In this document: positions 1 through 5,523 of the stretch, piece by piece | Position numbering within the stretch: position 1 is the first letter of the stretch | Layout: every line of letters starts with the position of its first letter | Source of the DNA: Hyphomonas sp. UBA5111 | Lineage (GTDB): Bacteria > Pseudomonadota > Alphaproteobacteria > Caulobacterales > Hyphomonadaceae | Length of the DNA stretch: 13,159 nucleotides | Assembly (NCBI GenBank): GCA_002414505.1 | Contig: DHZF01000034.1 | Location: 420 to 13,578, forward strand | Direction: 5' to 3' | The notes under the pieces: generated by a model | What the model saw: the letters and a program-made list of their open reading frames with translations, nothing else | Told to the model about the DNA's origin: nothing | The model's database searches: none | Position numbers and translations under genes: made by a program

Positions 1-1
1 T

Positions 2-682
2 ATGTCAAAACCCTTCGACGGATGGACGATTGTCTTCGATCTCGACGGCACGCTCGTAAATACGGCGCCGGATTTGCTGGAAGCCCTGAACCATGTGCTG
101 ACCCAGGCTGATTTCGCGCCGGTCACGCTGGATACAATCGAAACCATGATCGGACAGGGCGCCCGGGCCATGATCGTGCAGGGCCTGCTGGCGCATGGCG
201 TGACGCCCTCAGACTCCGATCTCGATGCATTTCTCGAACAATTCCTGACCTATTACGCAGCCAATATTGCCGATCAGTCCCATGCCTTCGAAGGCGCGGT
301 CGAAGCTTTGGCGGCTCTGGCAGACCGGGGCGCAACCCTGGCTGTCTGCACCAACAAGAAACAATCCCTGACTGACCAATTGCTGGCCGAACTCGGCCTC
401 GCCAATCATTTTGCAGCGATTGTGGGTGCGGATAGCGTGCCCAGCCGCAAGCCGGACGGGGACCATATCCTGCGCACGATCCAGGCGGCAGGCGGCTCGG
501 CGAAGCGCGCGCTCATGGTCGGAGACTCCCGCACAGACGAAAGGGCAGCCCGGAATGCCGGGCTGCCCTTCATTTTCGTCCCGTTCGGGTACGAGGAGGA
601 ATCCTCAGAACAGCTCAAGCCCGACATCGTGCTGGAGCACTATTCCGGTTTGGTTGCTGTTCTGGAGAATTGGATCAGCTAG
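2..682 (+). CDS. gph: Phosphoglycolate phosphatase-like HAD hydrolase
   Basis: A 226-aa HAD-superfamily phosphatase. It most likely dephosphorylates 2-phosphoglycolate, although HAD substrate calls from sequence alone are uncertain. All four HAD motifs are visible: motif I DLDGT at residues 13-17 (nucleophile Asp13, acid/base Asp15), the motif II Thr in CTN (about 117), the motif III Lys in SRKPDGD (Lys150) and motif IV GDSRTD at 174-179 (Asp175, Asp179). Residues 20-95 form the helical cap expected of this subfamily. The length is normal for Gph. Only one base precedes the ATG, so its ribosome binding site and upstream neighbour cannot be seen. The start fits because motif I normally lies 8-15 residues from the N-terminus. 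The 3' part (codons 179-194) carries a very strong inverted repeat, listed separately. The stop overlaps that of the convergent small gene. Confidence 0.9.
   Translation: MSKPFDGWTIVFDLDGTLVNTAPDLLEALNHVLTQADFAPVTLDTIETMIGQGARAMIVQGLLAHGVTPSDSDLDAFLEQFLTYYAANIADQSHAFEGAVEALAALADRGATLAVCTNKKQSLTDQLLAELGLANHFAAIVGADSVPSRKPDGDHILRTIQAAGGSAKRALMVGDSRTDERAARNAGLPFIFVPFGYEEESSEQLKPDIVLEHYSGLVAVLENWIS
536..580. repeat. Strong inverted repeat inside gph coding sequence
   Basis: Positions 541-553 and 558-570 are perfect reverse complements (13 bp, mostly G/C) around a 4-nt AATG loop. Outside this, GACGA (536-540) pairs with TCGTC (576-580) across a 5-nt bulge, CATTT (571-575). The 3' side of the inner stem runs into CATTTTC, giving a shape like an intrinsic terminator, yet it lies in codons 179-194 of an intact gene. 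The encoded residues (RAARNAGLPF) match the normal family sequence, so this is not an obvious insertion. Its function is unknown: it could be an attenuator, an mRNA stability element or chance. Confidence 0.75.
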
Positions 683-927
683 GCCGAAACTTCACGCTGT
701 TCGCGTGGCCGGTAGCTTGGACGGGCAGAGCCCGTTTCGTTTGCAATACGGCGGCGCGGCATGCCGTTCACCATATTGCTGCGCACATCAGTGCGGGCAG
801 AGCGCATTGCGGGAACGAAGCCAGCGTCGATCAGATCGACATCAACTTCATAGCCACGCTCGGCCCAATAGGCACTAATTTTCTCACGCAGGCGCTTTGC
901 GCCTTCTTCGTCACACCAGTCTTTCAT
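679..927 (-). CDS. Small hypothetical protein, 82 aa
   Basis: An 82-aa protein that I cannot assign a function. The first 58 residues look like a folded domain: WCDEEGAKRLREKI at 4-17, then a helix ending in YWAERGYEV (20-28), a short beta-like stretch VDVDLIDAGF and the end motif VRSNMVNGMP (48-57). I have an impression of similar short alphaproteobacterial hypotheticals beginning with WCDE and ending in RSN-NG-P, but this is recall, not a search. The last 25 residues are basic and low in complexity. There is no signal peptide or membrane segment. A purine-rich GAGAGAG lies about 4-10 nt before the ATG. Its stop shares CTAG with the gph stop. The long AT-rich gap with a putative operator lies upstream, so this gene may be under specific regulation. 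Confidence 0.72.
   Translation of the reverse strand: MKDWCDEEGAKRLREKISAYWAERGYEVDVDLIDAGFVPAMRSARTDVRSNMVNGMPRRRIANETGSARPSYRPREQREVSA
721..742 (+). terminator. Candidate weak terminator after gph
   Basis: ACGGGC (721-726) and GCCCGT (730-735) form a perfect 6-bp stem with a 3-nt AGA loop, followed by TTCGTTT. It begins 38 nt after the gph stop and would act on gph transcripts. It lies inside the 3' end of the opposite-strand 82-aa gene, and its T-run is interrupted. It may therefore be coincidental. Confidence 0.35.
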
Positions 928-1100
928 GTTTTCTCTCTCTTCAGGCTGTACTGTTATTGGGGCCTTTTGCCCCCGCCTGTCCTTCTTATGTGTTTATACG
1001 CAGCCCGTTGCCCGGGCCGTCCTTGTGTGACCGGAACATGACCATCTTTTGTGTTTTTCTCAAGGCTAATTTCGAATGAAACTAGTGTAAGGTTTTGAGA

Positions 1101-1131
1101 TGAACATCCGTTCATCCTGAACATCTGTTCA
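1101..1131. promoter_or_regulatory. Tandem palindromic operator-like sites
   Basis: Two near-identical 14-bp palindromes lie 17 bp apart, start to start. TGAACATCCGTTCA is at 1101-1114 (5-bp arms around 4 nt) and TGAACATCTGTTCA at 1118-1131 (6-bp arms around 2 nt). GTTCATCCTGAAC between them is also an inverted repeat, so the block is an alternating GAAC/GTTC array. The short TGAAC-N4-GTTCA dyad resembles operators bound by dimeric TetR-type repressors, but no regulator gene is in the window. The sites lie about 175-205 bp upstream of the minus-strand 82-aa gene and about 275 bp upstream of the tRNA. The spacing does not fit the alphaproteobacterial LexA box. Confidence 0.55.
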
Positions 1132-1151
1132 TGTTTGTGTTACCGCAAACA
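1132..1151. repeat. Inverted repeat next to the operator-like pair
   Basis: TGTTTGTG (1132-1139) and CGCAAACA (1144-1151) pair over 8 bp with one G-T wobble around a TTAC loop. It abuts the second palindrome directly. No T-run follows on either strand, so it is not a typical terminator. It may be another protein-binding site or part of the same regulatory block. Confidence 0.4.
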
Positions 1152-1358
1152 AAAATGACGTGATAGTAAGAAAAAACCTAAAGAACCCCCAAATCCTTGT
1201 AACCAGATCGAGGTACATGAAGCCGCTAAGGTGAAAATAGGGCAAAATCTTCCCTTCAAGGATGCATGCGCAAACGATTGCATATCATACAAGCCATCTA
1301 ATTTTGCATACCTAAAATACCGGATATTTCGAGAATCAGTGCCAGAAGACATCCGGAC

Positions 1359-1387
1359 TTGACCTCGACTCGCGCCCGGATTACGGC
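1359..1387 (+). promoter_or_regulatory. Candidate tRNA-Val promoter
   Basis: TTGACC at 1359-1364 is a good -35 element for a housekeeping sigma factor. With a 17-bp spacer, the -10 position falls on TACGGC (1382-1387), a poor match to TATAAT. The start site would be just upstream of the tRNA at 1405, as expected. Support comes from position and the -35 element only. Confidence 0.35.
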
Positions 1388-1404
1388 ATCTGCTTCGCTG
1401 AATT

Positions 1405-1479
1405 GGGTGATTAGCTCAGTGGTAGAGCACTGCCTTCACACGGCAGGGGTCAGTGGTTCGAACCCACTATCGCCCACCA
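1405..1479 (+). tRNA. tRNA-Val (anticodon CAC)
   Basis: A full cloverleaf can be folded. The acceptor stem GGGTGAT (1405-1411) pairs with ATCGCCC (1469-1475) with one wobble, and the D arm is GCTC...GAGC. The anticodon stem CTGCC/GGCAG encloses the loop TTCACAC with anticodon CAC at 1437-1439. The T arm is AGTGG-TTCGAAC-CCACT. The discriminator base A and the CCA end (1477-1479) are encoded in the DNA. The tRNA reads GUG valine codons. It stands alone upstream of the lipid A operon. No second copy of its 3' end is visible nearby, so there is no sign of an att site. Confidence 0.96.
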
Positions 1480-1539
1480 TTCGGCCTCGGTTTTCTGTCG
1501 AAATCTGTCATTCACACCTCTCACGCATCTAATTCATGG

Positions 1540-1551
1540 TCGGCATGCCGA
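1540..1551. repeat. 12-bp perfect palindrome upstream of lipid A operon
   Basis: TCGGCATGCCGA is a perfect 12-bp palindrome ending 21 nt before the first start codon of the lipid A operon, between tRNA-Val and the ribosome binding site AAGGCGG (1562-1568). It could be an operator or a leader hairpin. At this size in GC-rich DNA it could also be chance. I see no convincing promoter hexamers in the 93-bp gap. Confidence 0.35.
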
Positions 1552-1572
1552 AGCGCAGTATAAGGCGGTGCG

Positions 1573-2310
1573 ATGAAATCCCTGTTCCGTTCCAAGCCCA
1601 TGACCATCCTGCTCGGCGTCCTGATCTGGGGCTGGATGTCCCTGATTGCCCGCTCCGTTCGCTGGAAAGTCGAAGGCGAAGGCCCCGCCCGCGCCGTCTG
1701 GGCCAGCCATAAGGGCATCGTCATCGCCGCCTGGCATTCCCGCATCATGGTCCTGCCCAGCGGCTGGCATCGCAACATGAAACATTGGCCGGGCGAGATC
1801 CGTAACGGGGCGATGCTCGTCTCGCTGTCCCCCGATGGCGAGGCCGTCACCCGCGCCATCGCCCTTCTCGGACTGCACCCGATCCGGGGATCTGCCGGTA
1901 ACAAGAAGAAGGCCAAGAAGGACAAGGGCGGCATTCGCGCCATCGCCGAGGCCGTGAAACTCCTGAAATCCGGCACCGCTGTCTGTATCACGCCCGATGG
2001 GCCGCGCGGCCCGGCAGAGATCGTAAGCCCCGGCGCCATCATGATCGCCCAGCGCGCCGGCGTTCCCCTTCTGCCCTATGCCCTGTCGGTGAAGCCGGCC
2101 ACGCGCCTGTCGACCTGGGATCGGCTGATTATCCCTTATCCCTTCGCCCGGGGCGCCATTGTCTATGGCGAGCCCCTCCTCGTGCCGCGCGACAGCGACC
2201 CTCAGGAGATTCAGGCGGAGTTGCAAAAACGTCTTGATGAGGCGACACAGAGAGCCGACATGCTCGCGGGCTACGCTCACGAGACGAAACCGGGGTCAGA
2301 GACCAGATGA
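1573..2310 (+). CDS. DUF374 lysophospholipid acyltransferase-like protein
   Basis: A 245-aa protein of the DUF374 branch of the acyltransferase superfamily, presumed to act on the inner membrane in lipid A or phospholipid acylation. The exact substrate is unknown. Residues 8-26 are a hydrophobic N-terminal anchor. Family hallmarks in order are AAWHSRIM (52-59), SPDGEAVTRAIALLGLHPIRGS (86-107) and the block TPDGPRGPAEIVSPGAI (140-156). As in other DUF374 proteins, the canonical HX4D of GPAT-type enzymes is not obvious after His55. A lysine-rich stretch (NKKKAKKDKGG, 110-120) follows RGS where I expect a short linker. AAGGCGG at 1562-1568, 4 nt before the ATG, supports the start. It is the first gene of the operon and its stop overlaps the waaA start (ATGA). 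In many alphaproteobacteria this family sits beside waaA/lpxK, which supports an LPS role. Confidence 0.88.
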   Translation: MKSLFRSKPMTILLGVLIWGWMSLIARSVRWKVEGEGPARAVWASHKGIVIAAWHSRIMVLPSGWHRNMKHWPGEIRNGAMLVSLSPDGEAVTRAIALLGLHPIRGSAGNKKKAKKDKGGIRAIAEAVKLLKSGTAVCITPDGPRGPAEIVSPGAIMIAQRAGVPLLPYALSVKPATRLSTWDRLIIPYPFARGAIVYGEPLLVPRDSDPQEIQAELQKRLDEATQRADMLAGYAHETKPGSETR

Positions 2311-3569
2311 CAGCTGCGATCCACCTCTACCGGACCCTGACTCAGGCCGCCTCTCCCTTCTTGGGCGGCGTGATGAAGCGCCGTGCCCGCGCGGGCAAGG
2401 AAGACTATGGCCGCATCAATGAGCGGCTTGCCCGCAACATGCCCCGCCGCATGCCGGGCGGCACGCTGGTCTGGCTGCATGGGGCCAGCGTCGGCGAGAG
2501 CCAGCTCCTGCTCGAACTCGGCCAGCGCCTGCTCGAAAAGCGCCCGGACCTGCTCCTCCTCTTTACCAGCCAGACCCAGACCTCGGCTCGCCTGCTTGGC
2601 CCCGCCCTGCCGGATCGCGCCATTCACCTCATGGCCCCGCTCGACACGCCGGCCATTGCCCGCCGCTTCATCCGGCACTGGCAGCCGGACCTCTGCATCT
2701 TCGGCGAAGGCGAATTCTGGCCGAACCTGATCCTGGAAGCCGAAAAGGCCGGCGCGAAGCGCGCGCTGGTGAATGGCCGCATGACGGATTCCTCTGCCGA
2801 AGGCTGGCAGAAGCTCAGCGGCGCCTTCCAGCGCCTTGTCGGCCAGTTCGATGTGGTCCTTGCCGCCGATACCGATACGGCCCGCCGCCTGGAAACCCTG
2901 CTCGGCCAGCCCGTCCAGTCCACCGGCAACATGAAATCGGCCCTGCCCCCGCCGTCTGCCAGCGAGGTCGAAACCCGCCGCCTGCGTGAGAACTTCCTCG
3001 GCACAAGGCGCTGCGTACTGGCGGCCTCCACCCATGACGGCGAAGAAGCTGTCTTCCTCGACGCGCTGAAAGGCGATGAGGACACGGCGCTGATCATTGC
3101 GCCGCGCCACCCGGATCGCGGCGACGCCATCGAAAGCCTGCTGAAATCCCGCGGCCTGCCGCTGGCCCGCCGCTCACGCGGCGAGACGCCGACCCCGCGC
3201 ACACGCGTCCTGCTGGCGGACACGATGGGCGAAATGGGCCTTTGGTACCGGCTGGCAGATTCGGTCTTCCTCGGCGGCGGCCATGCCGAAGGCGTCGGCG
3301 GACACAATCCGCTGGAACCTGTCCGGCTGGGCCGCCCGGTCGTGACCGGGCCGGAGGTCTTCAACTTCGCCACCATCATGGACGATCTGGAACAGCGCGG
3401 CCTGATCCGCCGCCTCAAGACGCCCAAGGCCATCGGCAAGGCGCTCCTGACCATGGACCCGCCCGCCCCTGAAGCCCTTGCGGAATTGAATGAGGCGGCC
3501 GACGCCCCCATGACGGTAACGCTCGAAGCGCTGCTGCCGCTGCTTCCCGAACCGGGCCTGTTGCAATGA
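2307..3569 (+). CDS. waaA: 3-deoxy-D-manno-octulosonic acid (Kdo) transferase
   Basis: A 420-aa GT-B-fold glycosyltransferase (GT30) that transfers Kdo from CMP-Kdo to lipid IVA at the cytoplasmic face of the inner membrane. The normal family length is about 420-430 aa. Visible motifs are the N-terminal basic segment (24-45), HGASVGE (58-64, with the catalytic-base Glu64 by family analogy), TSQTQTSA (88-95), the GEGEFWPNLI acceptor-site motif (133-142), VNGRMTDSSAEGW (155-167), GNMKSAL and, in the C-terminal donor domain, FLGGGHAEGVGGHNPLEP followed by GPEVFNF. Whether it adds one or two Kdo residues cannot be told from sequence. It starts in an ATGA overlap with the upstream gene and ends in an ATGA overlap with lpxK, which indicates translational coupling. 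Confidence 0.95.
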   Translation: MTAAIHLYRTLTQAASPFLGGVMKRRARAGKEDYGRINERLARNMPRRMPGGTLVWLHGASVGESQLLLELGQRLLEKRPDLLLLFTSQTQTSARLLGPALPDRAIHLMAPLDTPAIARRFIRHWQPDLCIFGEGEFWPNLILEAEKAGAKRALVNGRMTDSSAEGWQKLSGAFQRLVGQFDVVLAADTDTARRLETLLGQPVQSTGNMKSALPPPSASEVETRRLRENFLGTRRCVLAASTHDGEEAVFLDALKGDEDTALIIAPRHPDRGDAIESLLKSRGLPLARRSRGETPTPRTRVLLADTMGEMGLWYRLADSVFLGGGHAEGVGGHNPLEPVRLGRPVVTGPEVFNFATIMDDLEQRGLIRRLKTPKAIGKALLTMDPPAPEALAELNEAADAPMTVTLEALLPLLPEPGLLQ

Positions 3570-4561
3570 AGGCCCCGCACTTCTGGTCGGCAGGGCTCGA
3601 CCCGAAATCCCGGGAAGCTGCTCCCCTGACCCGCGCCCTGCTCACGCCCCTCGCCACTCTTTATACATGGGGCATCCGCCGCAAGCTGGCCAAAGCCATT
3701 CCGGCGCGCGCCTCCATCCCGGTCATCTGTGTCGGCAATCTCACCACGGGCGGTGTCGGCAAAACACCCATCGTCCAGGCGATCCGCCAGCATATAGAGA
3801 TGAAGGGCCTCCACGCTTCCAGCCTGTCGCGCGGCTATGGCGGCTCTGAGATCAGTCCGCAGAAGATCTACCCGACCTGGCACACGGCCGACATGTGCGG
3901 CGATGAACCCCTCCTCCTGTCCCAGACCGGCGAGAGCTGGATCGGCAAGGACCGGTTCGCGGGCATCCAGATGATGGCATTCTACGGCACCAAGGTCGCG
4001 GTGATGGATGATGGGCACCAGAATCCCGGCGTGGAGAAAGATCTCTCTCTTATCGTGGTCGATGCCGCCGCGCCCTTCGGCAATGGCCATGTCCTGCCAA
4101 AGGGGCCCTTGCGGGAACCGGTCTCGGATGGGCTCGCCCGCGCCGACGCGGTGATCCTGATGGGAGAGGGCGATGTCCCGCAACAGGTGCTGCAAAGTGG
4201 CCTGCCCGTCTTGCGCGCCCGCATCGTTCCGTCAGAGGCGCCCCCCACCGGCCCCCTCGTTGCCTTCGCCGGCATCGGGCGTCCGCAGAAATTCTTCGAC
4301 AGCCTGAAGGCGGAAGGCGGCGACCTGCGCGAAGCCGTCGGCTATCCGGACCATCATGACTATTCCCAGAAGGAGCTCGCCTTCCTTCACAAGCTGGCCA
4401 GGACCCATGACGCCCGGCTGATCACGACCAGCAAGGATTATGTCCGCATCCATCCCGACGACCGGCGCGGCATCCTGAAATTCCCTGTCCGGGCGGAGTT
4501 TGAAGACATCCGTCAGCTTGACGCCCTGCTCAACCCGATCCTCTATCCAGACGCCGCATGA
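3566..4561 (+). CDS. lpxK: Tetraacyldisaccharide 4'-kinase
   Basis: A 331-aa LpxK, which phosphorylates the 4' position of the lipid A disaccharide to give lipid IVA, using ATP at the inner membrane. An N-terminal hydrophobic/amphipathic segment (about 20-36) would bind the membrane. The P-loop is GNLTTGGVGKTP (57-68, Lys66), followed by SRGYGG (88-93), GDEPLLL (112-118), DDGHQNP (148-154, with catalytic and metal-site Asp148/Asp149 by analogy), GNGHVLPKGPLREP (172-185) and TTSKD near the C-terminus. The family consensus DDGFQ is DDGHQ here, a variant I believe is common in alphaproteobacteria. The length is normal. It overlaps waaA upstream and the acyltransferase downstream by ATGA. Its presence implies that lipid A is 4'-phosphorylated, at least as an intermediate. 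Confidence 0.95.
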   Translation: MKAPHFWSAGLDPKSREAAPLTRALLTPLATLYTWGIRRKLAKAIPARASIPVICVGNLTTGGVGKTPIVQAIRQHIEMKGLHASSLSRGYGGSEISPQKIYPTWHTADMCGDEPLLLSQTGESWIGKDRFAGIQMMAFYGTKVAVMDDGHQNPGVEKDLSLIVVDAAAPFGNGHVLPKGPLREPVSDGLARADAVILMGEGDVPQQVLQSGLPVLRARIVPSEAPPTGPLVAFAGIGRPQKFFDSLKAEGGDLREAVGYPDHHDYSQKELAFLHKLARTHDARLITTSKDYVRIHPDDRRGILKFPVRAEFEDIRQLDALLNPILYPDAA

Positions 4562-5517
4562 CCCAGCCTGCCCCGAAATACGTCCGCCCCAAGGACATCG
4601 ACAATCGCGCGACCTTCTGGCAGCGTGTGCAATGGCGGCTGGAAACGATTGCCTGGGATCTGGTCTATTGGAGCCCGATGAAGCTGCTGGGCCCGGAGCG
4701 CGCTTCCAATTTCGGGGGCTGGCTGATGAAGAAGATCGGCCCCCGCCTGTCTCAGCACAAGACGACCAAACGCAATCTCCACCTCGCCTTTCCGGACTGG
4801 TCTGATGCCAAGATCGAGGAAACGGCGCTTGCCGCCTGGGAGAATGCAGGCCGCGTTGCCGGAGAGCTGCCGCACCTGCCCTCCATCGATCCGTACACGT
4901 CAGGACGGGTGGAGATCATCGGCCTCGACATTCTCGACCGCCTGAAAGCCAGCGACAAGGGCGCCGTCTTTATCTCCGGCCATTTTGCCAATTGGGAAAT
5001 CATGCCGGCGACGATCACCCAGCGCCTACCGGATGCAGTGATGACGTATCGCGCGCTGAACAATCCCCATATCGACCGCCGTATCTCCGACCTCCGCGCC
5101 GCCTATGGCACGCAGATCAATGCGCCGAAGGGTGTCGGCACACGCGAGTTGATGCGCGCCCTCTCCAAGGGCCAGACCATCGCGTTGATGAATGATCAGA
5201 AATTCAATGAGGGCATTGCCGTGCCCTTCTTCGGGCATGAGGCCATGACCGCGCCGGGCCCGACGCGCCTCGCCATGAAATATAATGTGCCCATCGTGCC
5301 CGTCTCGACCGTGCGCACCGGTCCGGCCCGGTTCCGGATCACGTTCCACGAGCCCTTCGTGCCGGAAACGACCGGGGACGAGACCGCCGACATTCGCCGG
5401 AGCGTCCAGCGCATCACCGATTTCATCGAGGAACAGATTCGCGCCAATCCCGGCCAATGGTTCTGGCAGCATCGCCGCTGGCCCAAGGAGGCCTGGAAGG
5501 CCGCCGGCATCACCTGA
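4558..5517 (+). CDS. LpxL/HtrB-family late lipid A acyltransferase
   Basis: A 319-aa member of the LpxL/LpxM (HtrB) family, which adds secondary acyl chains from acyl-ACP to Kdo-lipid IVA. The catalytic HX4E is present as GHFANWE (His142, Glu147). Downstream blocks are YRALNNP (164-170), KGVGTRELMRAL (191-202), MNDQKFNEGIAVPFFG (211-226) and TAPGPTRLA (231-239). The C-terminal WFWQHRRWP motif typical of this family is near residues 301-309. A weakly hydrophobic N-terminal segment (about 30-44) may serve as the membrane anchor. The acyl chain and position cannot be read from sequence, so I give no symbol between lpxL and lpxM. It is the last gene of the operon, coupled to lpxK by ATGA. It converges on the sulP-type gene with only 6 bp between stops and no clear terminator. 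Confidence 0.9.
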   Translation: MTQPAPKYVRPKDIDNRATFWQRVQWRLETIAWDLVYWSPMKLLGPERASNFGGWLMKKIGPRLSQHKTTKRNLHLAFPDWSDAKIEETALAAWENAGRVAGELPHLPSIDPYTSGRVEIIGLDILDRLKASDKGAVFISGHFANWEIMPATITQRLPDAVMTYRALNNPHIDRRISDLRAAYGTQINAPKGVGTRELMRALSKGQTIALMNDQKFNEGIAVPFFGHEAMTAPGPTRLAMKYNVPIVPVSTVRTGPARFRITFHEPFVPETTGDETADIRRSVQRITDFIEEQIRANPGQWFWQHRRWPKEAWKAAGIT

Positions 5518-5523
5518 TCCCGC

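Larger units (their letters stand above)
928..1404. other. AT-rich intergenic region without a supported gene
   Basis: This gap of about 480 bp lies between the small hypothetical gene and tRNA-Val. I counted about 39% G+C in 1141-1320, far below the surrounding coding DNA. The reading frames present are short and have no recognisable protein character. What can be seen is a small GGGGC-CTTTT-GCCCC hairpin at 959-973, a tandem pair of palindromes at 1101-1131, a further inverted repeat at 1132-1151 and a possible tRNA promoter near 1359. The left part is probably the 5' region of the minus-strand 82-aa gene. The role of 1150-1350 is unknown: a small RNA, a long leader or decayed foreign DNA are all possible. 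Confidence 0.6.

Noticed and set aside
1101..1131. LexA (SOS) box
   Set aside because: The alphaproteobacterial box needs GTTC-N7-GTTC or GAAC-N7-GAAC. Here same-orientation repeats are separated by 13 nt.
1140..1352. 70-codon open frame on the minus strand in the AT-rich gap
   Set aside because: Its composition is unlike the other genes, it has no recognisable motif or good ribosome binding site, and it overlaps a regulatory-looking region.
1405..1479. tRNA-Val as an integration site for a mobile element
   Set aside because: There is no integrase gene, no repeated copy of the tRNA 3' end is seen in the window, and a housekeeping operon follows directly.
1534..2280. 248-codon minus-strand frame opposite the DUF374 gene
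   Set aside because: The plus strand carries the conserved DUF374 motifs; this frame shows none.
2624..4195. 523-codon open frame antisense to waaA and lpxK
   Set aside because: It lies opposite two well-recognised genes. Long antisense frames are common in GC-rich DNA, and the translation is rich in Arg/Ser/Ala/Gly without domains.
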